A stretch of DNA of 64,000 nucleotides. Source: Pholiota molesta (taxonomy: Eukaryota; Basidiomycota; Agaricomycetes; Agaricales; Strophariaceae). The stretch is from the NCBI GenBank assembly GCA_014925825.1, contig JACGCK010000013.1, forward strand, positions 248,001 to 312,000. The letters are read 5' to 3'. This document shows positions 20,401 to 30,725 of the stretch, piece after piece. Position 1 is the stretch's first letter, and the number at the start of each line of letters is the position of its first letter. Under the pieces are notes generated by a model. The model saw nothing but the letters and a program-made list of their open reading frames with translations. It was not told where the DNA came from and did not search any database. The position numbers were made by a program, and so were the translations under genes.

Positions 20401-21774
20401 ATGTTCGCCAAACGCATCACCGCCATCTTCGTCTTCAGCGCCCTCCTCCTCGCGGCGCCCGGCGCCCTCGGGAAGCCCATGCCCGCGCAGCCGAGCGGCC
20501 TCGCCGGCCGGGCGAGCTACAACCACCTCCCCGTCCCCAAGCACGCACCCACGAAGCTCATGAACACGTACAAGGGCCACCACCTCGGCGCCGCGAAGCG
20601 CGCCGCCAAGGCCGCCAAGTCCTTCGCGCACCTCATCTACAGGCAGGACGCCGACGCCGATGTCGACGCCGATGCCGACGAGGCGGAGGTCGCCACGGAG
20701 GACGCCAACGGCGAGGATGCTAACGGCGAGGACGCCAACGCTGAGGAAGCCAACGGCGATGAGGCCACCGGCGAGGACGCCGACGTCGGCGTCGCCAAAC
20801 GCGCCGTCAAGGCTGCCAAGTCCTTCGCGCACCTCATCTACAGGCAGGACGTCGACACCGACGCCGACGCTGACGCCAACGCTGACGCCGATGCTGACGC
20901 CGACGCTGACGCCGACGCTGACGTTGACGCTGACGCCGACGCCGACGCTGACGTTGACGCTGACGCCGACGCTGACGCCAACGGCGAGGACGCCGAGGCC
21001 GAGGTCGTGGAAGCGGTCAAGAGAGCGATGCGCACCAAGAAGCCCAAGGGCGACAGCTCCTACGACGGTTCCGATTCCGATTCCGACAGTTACACGGACG
21101 GTTCCGATTCCGACGGTTACACCAAGGGCAAGGGCGAGGTGGGCGAGAGCAAGAGCAAGGGCAAGAAAGCTACGCGCACCAAGCAGGCCAGGGCCGACAG
21201 CGACACCGACAGCGATATCGACAGCGAAACCGACGTCGACGACTCGACCGAAAGCGAGGTAGCCGAAGTCGAGGACGCTGTGCTCGAGGGAAGACAGGAC
21301 ACCACCGAGGAGGTCGAAACCACCGAAGGCGCCGTCGAGGACCTCGGCGACGATGCCGCCAAGGACGGAGACGACATCGAAGGCGACTTTGAAGAGGCCG
21401 AGGAAGCCACCCTTGAGCAAAAGGCGGACGCGGATGCGGAGGTCGAGACCAACGAGACTCAGACGACCACCAGCGGCAACAACAACGGCGTCCAGAACCT
21501 GGCCACGAGCACCGGAAGCGATTTTGTCAACCTTCACCAAACCCAAGCCCAGAACGCTCAGAACGGCATCTCGAAGCAAGCCACCGACATGGTGAACACT
21601 ATGAGCGCTGTCCAGGGAGACGTTCTCAAAACCCAAGGCGACATCTTCCAAGGGAACCAGAATGCAGCCAACGATATGATAAACTCCGGGACCACCAGCT
21701 CCGAGGACGAAAATACCGGCTTCGCTAATATCATCAATGATGATATTTTGGGTTCAATGGAGAACAACATCTAA
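20401..21774 (+). CDS. secreted acidic repeat protein, possible kexin-processed peptide precursor
   Basis: Single exon, 457 residues. A signal peptide covers residues 1-24 ([20 protein letters not shown] then GALG, cleavage before KPMP). Two near-identical basic peptides follow Lys-Arg sites: [19 protein letters not shown] at about 65-83 and [19 protein letters not shown] at about 132-150. A third, degenerate Lys-Arg site ([10 protein letters not shown]) is at about 207. Between and after them lie long Asp-Ala repeats, then Asp/Ser repeats ([14 protein letters not shown]), an acidic region, and an Asn/Gln/Thr-rich tail. Repeated short peptides behind KR sites in a secreted precursor are the hallmark of fungal Kex2-processed peptides. 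A basic peptide buffered by an acidic pro-region also resembles antimicrobial-peptide precursors. No known family is recognised; processing and function are inference. The in-frame start further upstream (20254) precedes the TATA box, so it is unlikely. Confidence 0.75.
   Translation: MFAKRITAIFVFSALLLAAPGALGKPMPAQPSGLAGRASYNHLPVPKHAPTKLMNTYKGHHLGAAKRAAKAAKSFAHLIYRQDADADVDADADEAEVATEDANGEDANGEDANAEEANGDEATGEDADVGVAKRAVKAAKSFAHLIYRQDVDTDADADANADADADADADADADVDADADADADVDADADADANGEDAEAEVVEAVKRAMRTKKPKGDSSYDGSDSDSDSYTDGSDSDGYTKGKGEVGESKSKGKKATRTKQARADSDTDSDIDSETDVDDSTESEVAEVEDAVLEGRQDTTEEVETTEGAVEDLGDDAAKDGDDIEGDFEEAEEATLEQKADADAEVETNETQTTTSGNNNGVQNLATSTGSDFVNLHQTQAQNAQNGISKQATDMVNTMSAVQGDVLKTQGDIFQGNQNAANDMINSGTTSSEDENTGFANIINDDILGSMENNI
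20590..20649 (+). repeat. peptide repeat unit 1 ([20 protein letters not shown])
   Basis: First of two 60-bp coding repeats inside the secreted precursor. The two copies encode the same 20 residues apart from two positions: A for V before the first Lys, and A for V after the Lys-Arg. Confidence 0.85.
20791..20850 (+). repeat. peptide repeat unit 2
   Basis: Second copy of the 60-bp unit, 201 bp downstream of the first. The DNA of the two copies is also nearly identical, so the unit was duplicated as DNA together with the acidic spacer. Confidence 0.85.
20854..20985 (+). repeat. Asp-Ala codon repeat tract
   Basis: Tandem GAC/GCC-type hexamers encoding (Asp-Ala)n, with occasional Asn or Val, between the second peptide unit and the third Lys-Arg site. 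Likely to vary in length between strains. The antisense strand stays open across it only because of this repetition. Confidence 0.8.
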
Positions 21775-22314
21775 ACCGATGACTCCGAAGTTGGAAGCGT
21801 AGATGGGTTCTTTGGCTGAGGGTTTCAGCGGGTCTCCGCCACATTCTTCTCTAGTATACCACTCTTTTTCTTATGTTTGTTACCCTTCCATTGTATATAT
21901 CCTGGTTTCTGAAAACATCTGAGAGTTTAGTCTGAAGCACACTGGGATGCAAGAGAACGCACTTCAACGCCTGGGTGGTTGGTGCTTTCTTGACTTCGAC
22001 CTTCTTATATCGGTCAGGACAGAAGGTAGAGTAGAGACGCCAGTTGAAGAAAGCGTTGTCAAATTGACCTCGTCAAACTTCAAACAAATAAATGACAACA
22101 CTAGCGTTCTATTAATAGACTACAGACTCCCCTGATTTTCGTTCGTCGCTCTTTATATGGTCTGAATCTGGTCTGAATCGAACGAATTTGGTATAGGAGA
22201 AACGAACATACTAAATAAAAGTTCTGAAACGAAACCACACATCAAATGTTCAAGGAAAGTTCATAACCGAAAATGTTTAACAACCCCTCTCCCGACTCGT
22301 ACATCGACAAAAAC
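21775..22314. other. intergenic between the two secreted-protein genes
   Basis: 3' flank of the repeat-protein gene, then AT-rich upstream sequence of the next gene. It contains a tandem TGGTCTGAATC/TGGTCTGAATCG duplication near 22160. No gene is supported. Confidence 0.4.
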
Positions 22315-22322
22315 TATATAAT
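22315..22322 (+). promoter_or_regulatory. TATA-like element of small secreted protein gene
   Basis: TATATAAT located 108 bp upstream of the ATG at 22423, a spacing similar to the neighbouring secreted gene. Confidence 0.45.
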
Positions 22323-22422
22323 CCCATCCTTCCAGCGCTTGTTCTACATCAAGGCCCCGTTCTTGATCCATACCATCCAGTCTTTCCCCTCATCCGTCAC
22401 CAGCTCGCCCACCACAATCACC

Positions 22423-22782
22423 ATGCTCGCCTCGCGCATCGCAGCCCTCCTCGTCCTCTCCACGCTCTTCCTCGCCGTCTCCTCGAACCCCGCCGTAAGG
22501 ACGCTCAAGCAGTTCGACATGCGGCGCGCCTTCGGCTCCGAGTCGTACCTGAAGACGGCGAACCTCGGACACGGACCCAGCAGCAGCCGCACCCCCAGTG
22601 GCCCGGGCAGCACCGCCAGCCGCAGCGGCCCGAGCGCGAGCCCACGCCTGCACGGCCGCTATGTCACCCACACCGTGCAGTTGACGGAAGTTGAACACGG
22701 ATTTGGCACCACCACCTCGCCGGTGGCGCCTGCATATGGATCGAGTTCTCAATCAGGCATAGGAGGAGGCTGGGGCGATTAG
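22423..22782 (+). CDS. small secreted protein, unknown function
   Basis: Single exon, 119 residues. The start at 22423 gives a clean signal peptide (MLASRIAALLVLSTLFLAVS, cleavage near SSNP). The mature part is Ser/Gly/Pro-rich and low in complexity (PSSSRTPSGPGSTASRSGPS) and ends in GGGWGD, with no cysteines visible. The signal peptide follows the same residue pattern as the upstream repeat protein (M-[FL]-A-x-R-I-x-A), hinting at shared ancestry or a shared expression module. A dibasic MRR lies near residue 36. No domain is recognised; an effector-like or cell-surface role would be speculation. Confidence 0.7.
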   Translation: MLASRIAALLVLSTLFLAVSSNPAVRTLKQFDMRRAFGSESYLKTANLGHGPSSSRTPSGPGSTASRSGPSASPRLHGRYVTHTVQLTEVEHGFGTTTSPVAPAYGSSSQSGIGGGWGD

Positions 22783-23234
22783 GGGACATTGCGACAATGG
22801 GTCCCAGGAATCGATACTAGTGAGTCGGGTTGTCAAGCGAGCAGCACGCCGTTCAACTAATGTACTTATTCTTGCTTTACAGAGCTTCCTCCATCATCTT
22901 GATCATTTTTCTCTCTCTGTCTGGAACCATGTAGCACATTTAGTGTATAATTTCGTTGTATCTTCTGCATTGCTCATCATGTAATAAATTGCTTTGATTG
23001 TACTCCTATGACTTCGGTGTGCTTTTGAAAGTGCACCCTGCGTGATACAGATAACGAAATAGCACTGTTCAACATATATATACGACGAGCATAATCTACA
23101 ACACAAATCCATGTACATCCATAAGATATCTATAAATTAACAAAACCAGCCTAACGATACATCATCGCACAAAACAACTATCCAAACATCAGAGAACAAA
23201 TACCTCAAATCAAAAACAAGAAAATTCCTACCCA
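22783..23234. other. convergent 3' intergenic region
   Basis: Lies between the ends of a + strand and a - strand gene. AT-rich, with AATAAA-like sequence around 22983. No gene is supported. Confidence 0.45.
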
Positions 23235-25187
23235 TCAGCCAGAAGCGCCCATCTGCGCAGGCATCGGTTCCACCTCAACCACCTCAACGTGTTCCTTGAT
23301 CCACGCCAACGACTCCGCATTCGCCGCGAAACGGTGTCCCAAATCAAGTCGCGTCAGCGGCACCCCCGCCCCCGCGCGCACGGCGATAACACGATGAAGA
23401 AGGGGCCTGCTCACATACGGATCGCCGCGAAGCGAAAGAGACCGCAGACCAGGAAGAGCCATAGCGGAAACGCAAGACGAGCTAGGAGCGGTTGATGTTT
23501 CCAAAGGGCCGGACAAGAAATGTGTTGAGGGAGTAGTCAGCGGGGTTAGTTGTTGGAGCAGCGTGTTGGTAGACGCAAAGCCATCCAGGGAAAGGCGGCG
23601 CAGGTGAGGGAACGCCACGGCGATGTTAGTATAATATGGATCCTGGGGGTTAGTGGGTACGAGATCCGTCATACCAGTGAGCGTCAGTGAGGTTAGCGCA
23701 AGATATTCCGAAGCACAGGAGGTGAAGATATCGACGATGGCCTTCCACTGTGCTTTATCCATCAAGTTCGCGAAGTGAAGGGATCGGATGCCGGGAAAAG
23801 TGAAGATGCGAAGGAAGGCCGACGTGTAGTACTTGGTCGAATCTTGCGGCGACCAGGTGCGTTCGGTGAATTCAACACGGAGGTGCTCAAGACGAGCAAG
23901 GTCTATGGTTGCTTCTATCTCCGAGAGGTTTGAGAGAGATAGTTGCTGGCCTTCTTCGTCTACATCGTCCCCCAAGATGCTGAGAAGCGCTCGTTTCGGA
24001 TTGAGGTCACATAGGAGAAGGTTGACAAGAGCTTTGAGCGATTGAAAAACATTTTTCAGCTTCGTGTGGGTGGGCCAATGGACTCCACGGAGCTCAAGCG
24101 TCGTTATTGTAACGCCAGACATAGCTTGGCAGCCCCAATGAAGACTGCAAGTCCGAAGAACGAGGCGATTTGGGAAATGATCGTGTGCGGTCCCGCGTTT
24201 ATATGACATGATTGTGGGTGGTTTCTCATTCAGAGAAGTGGAACTGTCATGAAGGGAGAGCGCGTCGAGTTTGGGATATGCGAAGAGCTGGATGAAAATA
24301 GCTATCCTGTAAGATAGCCATTCAGATGTGTAGATCGTTACGGAGCGTAGTTCGGGGAGGAGGATTTGGGGATGAGGGTCGTTCCATGCTTGGTTCGGGA
24401 AGACCTGGTTCAGCACTTGACGAGGGCTGATGTGCAAAGTGAGTTTTTCCAGGCATTCCGAACCTCCAAGCACTTCGTTTAACAGTGGGTACTCTGGCCA
24501 CGTACCATATCCCCGAATTTCAAGCGTTACAAGGCCTCTGAGTGAAAAGCCGAGGTTGTTGATATCGACGTTGCGCAAATGGAGGTGCTTTAACCGGGGA
24601 AGGTGGCCTCCGAATGCATGTCTGGGGATCGAGATATTTCTCCCGGGGCCGTGATACGTGATGTCGAGATGTTCAAGGAGCGGGGCGCCACCTTCATGTT
24701 CAAGCAACGCTAGAACGAAGTCATTAACGACGGTCACTGAGAGCTGCTTCCAGCGATGAATATGTGCCATCAACTTTCCTATTATCTCTTCCGCAATTGT
24801 GGACTCCCAAAAACCCAGCAGCCGGATATTCAGTGGGTGTTCCATGGAACGGCTGAGATATTGTGGAAGGGCATCTAATTGGGAAGAGACGTTGTTAGGG
24901 GAAATGTGGATGACACTCCATAAAGAAGGAGTGTGCAGGACCAGCTGCCGGAGCCTTGTAGAGATTCGAGAGGCAAGCGCACGGAAAGCGGTATCCGGGG
25001 CGCCGTCTGCATTGAAGTCGAGGTAGCCAAGTTCAAGGATGTGTGATAAGATCTCGTTGGGAAGGTCTAGGAATGATACTCGGAGTGATGTGGGGAAAGA
25101 ATGGACGTCTGAGAACTTGGCAACCCCTCCTCGTGTAGAGCGATCTGCGAAGTAATGGCTAGCGAGACTTGTGACTCTTGTGAACAC
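23235..25187 (-). CDS. F-box protein with leucine-rich C-terminal region
   Basis: Single exon of up to 650 residues. The F-box core LDLPNEILSHILELGYLD sits at about residues 40-57, followed by a long irregular leucine-rich region (for example LEHLDITYHGPG, LRRLSLDGFAST, LRSLSLRGDPY) ending near residue 640. It belongs to the same broad class as the 1.9-10.4 kb cluster but is clearly a different subfamily: the N-terminal PEQA/coiled-coil segment is absent and an extra ~35 residues precede the F-box. Probable role: substrate adaptor in an SCF ubiquitin ligase (family inference). The start at 25187 is the first ATG of the open frame; a later start is possible but would still leave the F-box. Confidence 0.75.
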   Translation of the reverse strand: MFTRVTSLASHYFADRSTRGGVAKFSDVHSFPTSLRVSFLDLPNEILSHILELGYLDFNADGAPDTAFRALASRISTRLRQLVLHTPSLWSVIHISPNNVSSQLDALPQYLSRSMEHPLNIRLLGFWESTIAEEIIGKLMAHIHRWKQLSVTVVNDFVLALLEHEGGAPLLEHLDITYHGPGRNISIPRHAFGGHLPRLKHLHLRNVDINNLGFSLRGLVTLEIRGYGTWPEYPLLNEVLGGSECLEKLTLHISPRQVLNQVFPNQAWNDPHPQILLPELRSVTIYTSEWLSYRIAIFIQLFAYPKLDALSLHDSSTSLNEKPPTIMSYKRGTAHDHFPNRLVLRTCSLHWGCQAMSGVTITTLELRGVHWPTHTKLKNVFQSLKALVNLLLCDLNPKRALLSILGDDVDEEGQQLSLSNLSEIEATIDLARLEHLRVEFTERTWSPQDSTKYYTSAFLRIFTFPGIRSLHFANLMDKAQWKAIVDIFTSCASEYLALTSLTLTGMTDLVPTNPQDPYYTNIAVAFPHLRRLSLDGFASTNTLLQQLTPLTTPSTHFLSGPLETSTAPSSSCVSAMALPGLRSLSLRGDPYVSRPLLHRVIAVRAGAGVPLTRLDLGHRFAANAESLAWIKEHVEVVEVEPMPAQMGASG

Positions 25188-25519
25188 AGAGAACGCGAAA
25201 CATGTCCAAGAATGCTTACTCCTGGCTGTTATTAGGGGTATTCAGAGGATGGGTAATGCATGGGGTGTCGAGCGGAGAACCGAGCTTCATGAGAGTACGG
25301 GAGAGAAATGTAGCATGAAGGTTTTAGAGGAGATCGGACGTGGCTATGCCGCGTTAGCATAGTCCCGCTATCCCGGAAGGGCCGGACCGGCGACGATCAC
25401 TGGCTCGCACTTTGTTTGCCTCTCTCGCACAACTCTCGCACTTCAAGCAAGCGCTACCAGCAAATTCCAGGTTACGATTCTTTATCATTCATAGTAAATA
25501 TAAGACATTTATAAAAGAG

Positions 25520-27989
25520 CTAGATTTGATAACGGAACTTAGGATGTCTATATCCCATGTTTCGAATCTCCTCTGGCGACATTCCCTGCAGGCGGTGGTC
25601 CCGTTCACCTCGATTTCGTTTCGCGTTTTCCCATCGGAGGTATAGTGCTCCGAGCACAGTTAGAGCTAATGCAACGGTAGCCATACTTAAATTGAGACTA
25701 TTTCCTCTGTGGAAGTTTGGGGAGTCCTTGGGAAGATATGTCCAAACCCTGTCGCAAATTTTGTGAGTCTACAATGCACACTTGGTCCTTTAGAAAGCTC
25801 ACGCAATAACGGAGCCAATCGTCCCAATGCCTGCTAATATCAGCCCCAGTGCAATTTTATTTTTGGGAAATTACGAACCGGTAATAGCGGCTGCAGTGAC
25901 GGCGCGCATCGTATCTGGGGCAGCGTTATCCGTTCCCCAGATGAGAAACTGTAATTCAAAAAAATTAAATGTAAATAGTAGAGCTTTTTGATTTAAACCC
26001 TCACCATTGGTCCTGCAGGATCACTTCCAACAAGAGAAAAAAAGCAAGCGGCATACCTATAACGCCATAAAAAACCACATAACTATATTAAGCACAAGAA
26101 ATACGCACCGGGCATGTGGGTTCTTGGTACTTACTGCCATAGCGTATCCGACCACTTCCAGCAGTAATGTGACCACAATAGGCGTCGCCCTTTGCTTCAT
26201 ATAAAAGCTCCAAAAGACGATTATCAGACCCCAGACCGCAGCCACTGCGTATGGAGGGACAGTTCGAAGCTGAGCTTCTACGACAGCTAAACCGATGTAA
26301 GTATACTTCTGTTAGTCAAAGGAGACATATGCAGACTAAAGTGACCAACTGCAACATGAATCAGCTCTTTTAAAAAGAAGTATACAACCAAGGTGACGCA
26401 CGGGAGTTGACTACAGTTGGAAGGAACAGACTGAGGCCTTGGAATGATATATTAATCATCAAGAAGCACACGGAGCAAAGCAGAGTCTGTCCATGCACAA
26501 CGAGTAAAAGGTTTAGTAGGCAGTGCACATATTTTTACGAGAGCATACCCAGATATTGAAAGAACGGAGAACAAGCCTCAAAGTCGCAGGTTCCTTTTTC
26601 CCATCGGTTTTCACGATTTGATCTGCATTCAATCGAGTGATCGTAAGCCTGCGCTCAGCATCATTCAGAAAACGCGATTTGAGTGGGTCTGCAGGAATGA
26701 AGAACAACAGCAGGATGCCGATAGAAGTTGTGATAATTCCTACATAATAAGAGCCGTTTACAATTTGTCTTGAAGGCTGAAAGTATAATAGCTTACCTTC
26801 GACAAAGAAGATCTAAATCCACGACAGGTCAGATTTCGCAATAATGTCTGTGCTAGAGACTCACCTTTCTCCACGACTTTACCACTCCAAAATCGCGGAT
26901 GGATAATAGCCCCGAAGCCAAAAGACCACCAACTAGAAATTCACGAAAACCATAAGAATGAATTACAATGCTTGAAGAGACAACGTACAGGCACCAGCGA
27001 GTGTAGGTGATAGCCCAAAGAATATTCCAATCCGGATCACGAGTTCTTTGCGGCGGTAGTACTAGCAAGGATCGAATAAGTATGGTCCAGAGTACAAGTG
27101 CATACTGAAAGTTGAGCCTTGACGCACCCGCGAAAGCAAATATACAAGGGCAGACTAAAATTCAATAGCATCATTAGCTTAGTCTAAGTAGCAGGTTGAT
27201 TGATCTCGAATGCCATACCAAAGTTCCTGCTTCCGATATTCCAAGGAGAACTCGAGTAGCTATCAACTGTGGGTAGGTCTTGATGAACGCCGTGGCCAGC
27301 GTTATTATTCCAAAGAGGATGATCTGGATCGCGATCCATATAGAGCCGACCCGTTTCATGACGATGTTGGAAGGGATATCCGCGACTGTGTACTATGATT
27401 AACAATGGGTTTAACTCTTAATTAGGCCGTATTCAAGCGCAAAGAGTACGCTATGGCCTTACGCAGACATAGAAGATTGTCAATGCGATGTTGAAGTCGA
27501 ATCCGACCATGCCCAAGTCTTTTTCCAATCCTGAAGAATAAATGAGGGGCGTAAATTAAAGAAAGAGGGTAAAGAGGTTACCAGCTATCTTTGCATTCCC
27601 TAAGTATATGCTTTAGGACAATAAAACCTGATTAGAGAGGTTCAAGACGAGACGTACCTATAGCGGTCCTAGTGAAGGATACATACACCCTCGATCAATG
27701 ATTGAGCTCTTCAGTCTTATTGAGTACAATGTTTACCGATCAATGAAGTTCAGGCAATCTACCAAATTGACCAATTGATTAGAGAAGTGAAAGTAAGGCC
27801 TTTCCACTCACATATGAGGGTAAATAGGGGCAATAGCGACCAGTCCAGCTTGCGTAGTAACTTCTTCTCCAGGATCGGATCAATAAGCTCCGTCTTTTCC
27901 ATATCATTCGAGTCCATGGACGACTTCGGTGGGCTGGTGCCAGAATCCAGTGGAGCATCGTTGGAAGGCTGAATTTTCTCCTCTGACAT
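25520..27989 (-). CDS. MFS permease, anion:cation symporter (Dal5/Tna1-like), copy 1
   Basis: Eighteen exons on the minus strand: 27989-27812, 27758-27737, 27668-27658, 27599-27582, 27530-27463, 27392-27219, 27154-27128, 27061-26989, 26932-26865, 26812-26797, 26739-26549, 26486-26402, 26348-26337, 26286-26109, 26056-26005, 25948-25879, 25830-25803, 25748-25520; 499 residues. Family marks include YCLNFIDRTAIGNAKIAGLE, CYTVADIPSNIVMKRVGS, YYRRKELVIR, LRTVPPYAVAAVW and WGTDNAAPDTMRA. These place it with fungal ACS-family uptake permeases for allantoate, nicotinate, pantothenate and similar organic anions; the substrate cannot be read from sequence. Several exons are tiny (11, 12, 16, 18, 22 nt), so simple gene finders will miss them. 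The gene at 57207 has almost the same exon sizes. An ATG 21 nt upstream (28010) is an alternative start. Confidence 0.85.
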
Positions 27990-28009
27990 TCTGAGGAAGG
28001 AGTTAACCA

Positions 28010-28376
28010 CTTGGATTCGGAGGGGTCTGGGAAAACATTAATTACAGCGAACATCTTCTCTTTTACGTGGCCGGCGACAGACCAGCCGGTTATGGTTAGA
28101 CCAAAACCAGCCTTTCTTTCCTCCCAGTTTCCTCCTCGAGTTGAATACGGAATGAGTATGAATCTTATCATAGGTTAGATCCCACCTAACTCCACGTCCT
28201 GAAGCCACGGCTGCTTCTTTACACTACGCTTGAGTTGATCAAGTGATCAGTATTTTAGTTCGAGTACTGGGATTTGTATAATTAGAATCTATAGGTGATA
28301 TATGATCGTCCATAATAAAATACAGAGGAAGATTAAACTCCTGTAAAGAGCTCCAGACAAAATCCATGATCATTTC
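28010..28376. other. intergenic upstream of MFS copy 1
   Basis: AT-rich spacer between the MFS start and the 3' end of the next minus-strand gene. Likely holds the MFS promoter. No gene is supported. Confidence 0.4.
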
Positions 28377-30035
28377 TCATCTTCTGAGCTGAACAATATC
28401 TCCTTCGGGAATCCCAGACCTTCTCTCAACCGCCATGTCGACCTTCGCACCCCTTCGTAAACCAGAACGAGGAGAATCTTTTTTGAGCTGCTTTCCCCGC
28501 TTTATGTTATCTGGATGGGCGTTGTTCAGTGTAACCGATCCGGTAGCCCTATCAATAAAGAATCGCGGTCCCTCGGGGTCTGGAGAGGGCGGCAGTGGTG
28601 TTGGAGGCGGTGGTTGGGCGATGGGCTCACTCGGGCTGTTACAACGTCGTTTCTTGTGTGGGCGAATGTCTTGCTCAGTCTCAGAGACATTGTCGTCGGC
28701 CGAAGCCTTCTCCTCATTGTCTTCGTCGTCATCTTCTTCACGTCGGCGCTTGGAAAAAATTCGTTCTGCCAGCCGGTATACGAACCCCGCCAGCGGGGAG
28801 CTCTTGACCTCCGGAGGCTCTGCCGGTACATTGGCTTCAACTATTACTGGACTAGCCAATTCTTCGGACGCGGGAGGATTGGTAGCCTCTGGTTCTGGTT
28901 CTGGTTCTGGTGTCTTGGCGCTTAGCGGAGCAGGACTGTCGTGGTCTCTCATACTAGGCGCAATATTCACTTGCTTGGCCCTGCGAGAAAATGTTAGATG
29001 CATACAGGGAGTCAAGAATGATGTAGAAGACGTACTTTAATTCCGATCTACAATCTACCTCATCCGAGTCTTCGTTCAAGTTGTCGTCACTATTGACATC
29101 GTCATCGTCGGCGTTGTCGTTGTCGTTGTTATCGTCATTGTCATCGTCGTCGGTGTCGCCGTTGTCGTTGTTCTCGTCTTGAAGTGTTGCACCGCGCTCG
29201 AGGAAACCATAACGTTCACCAAATGCTGCCAGCTCTCTGATATAGTCGACTGTCTCCTGTCCGCAAATTCGCACGATTTCATCAAGGAAATCCTTGAATT
29301 TAGCCTCTTCGGCTTCAAGCATGGCCTTGGTCATAGTGACCTCTGAAACGGCGTCTTTCGCCGCAGAAACTGCAGCCTGCAGCTCTAATTTCAAGGCCTC
29401 ATATCGGGCCTCCTGTTCTTCAAGCATGACCCGCAGCCAATCTTGGCTGAGCGGTTGCACGATGTCCTTTCCGGTGTTCTCGTCCCGACCGACGACCGGT
29501 GCGCGAGGAGGATATACGAGCTCGTGTTCAATCCTGCTAGGTGGCGCCCAAGCCGGCTCTTGACTGCGAGTGGGACTCTCGCTATCCTCGTACCCTTCTA
29601 CGAAGTCTTGAGTGGGAATCAGGCGTTCGGGAATAGCTGATACTTTGGGATTCCATGGCCCGTCAAGATCCGGATCCGTCATCGAAAGGAGTCTCTTTAA
29701 CGTCTTGCGGTATGACGGTTGACGATGAATGGCTGGACCGCGCCGCAAGTGGACAGGGAGTAGAGGAAGCTGCTCATTGTACTCGCAGAACAATTTAATA
29801 AGGTCGTCCGAGTCCATTGAGTCAGCGTCGGATATGCGAAAAACCTGGAAGGGAATGGGCAATCGGCGATTGGAAAAGCCAGCGGATAACGTACCCTGGC
29901 ATAATCTCTTTGCAACTCGAGGCTCAAATTGTCTTTGAATTCCTGTTGTGAGATCCACTCCTGTTTTTTGTCTGGCGGCTGCGCACGGAGGACGAATGGA
30001 TTGAATCCCCTTCGGCGCACTCTAGAACTGTACAT
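28377..30035 (-). CDS. nuclear-type coiled-coil and acidic protein, unknown
   Basis: Exons 30035-29895, 29844-29036, 28980-28377; 517 residues. The N-terminus is basic (MYSSRVRRRGFNPFVLRAQ). A conserved-looking central part (DDLIKLFCEYNEQLPLLPVH, PSYRKTLKRLLSMTDPDLDG) is followed by a coiled coil at about residues 180-245, then a long Asp/Asn acidic tract (about 272-316). The C-terminal third has clusters typical of nuclear localisation signals (SKRRREEDDDED at about 395 and PHKKRRC) and proline-rich linkers. I do not recognise the family. Composition suggests a nuclear or chromatin-associated protein, which is inference. The start is the first ATG of an open exon that joins cleanly across a 50-nt intron. 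Confidence 0.65.
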
Positions 30036-30725
30036 TGTGGGATGAGGTTGTATTGGTGTAGGGAAGAGGGACGTCTTGGGATGAAGCGGTGGTGCGGTGG
30101 TGGTGGTGGTTGAAGAATGATGTTGTGTTCGGGGAAAATGTTGTATGAACGACGAGATGGAGACTTAATGTCTGTGATTGAGCCACTGATGGAGTTAATT
30201 TGAAATGCTGAAAACAAAGAGCACAATAACAATATGCTGTTTCGCGCCAAGCCAGTGCCACTCGATGTTCTATTTTTGGACGCCCTCTTCATGCTCATAT
30301 ACGTTGAGGGATCATGCATCTCCTAAGTCCTATATAATTTGCATGCTGCTGCCCGCGGCATCGTACCATTTCGACTGATCACAAACAGCGATCCCCATGA
30401 CTATATGTTGACTAAAATCCAAACGAGGGTTTTCATCAAAAAGAACAAAAATAAGGACAAAAACAAGGCAAGGTACTTCAAAATGAGCTTTTCGGCGTCG
30501 ACTTGCTGTCATTGATGGCTGATGCTGATAATACATGTTACTTTTTCATGTTCGAAACGATATCACATTCCAATTTCGAAAGGCCATGGCATTTTAAAAA
30601 TTCTGAGAGCAAGTCCATACGAATCACGAGGGAGATGTAAAGCGATGTTAATTAGAATCCGTCCGTGGGTGACCGTTCTCTTCAGTTGCTCTGGTATATC
30701 CCTAGGTAATCCGATGTAGCATAGA

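Noticed and set aside
20347..21651. Long antisense open frame (434 codons) opposite the secreted repeat gene
   Set aside because: It is open only because the Asp-Ala and Asp/Ser codon repeats have no stops on the other strand. The translation is a Val/Gly repeat with no family features, while the sense strand has a signal peptide, TATA box and start context.
26300..26366. Alternative exon reading KYTYIGLAVV in MFS copy 1
   Set aside because: It cannot be joined in phase. A 12-nt exon (26337-26348) matching the 12-nt exon of the paralogue keeps the frame and the conserved VVEAQLRTVPP segment.
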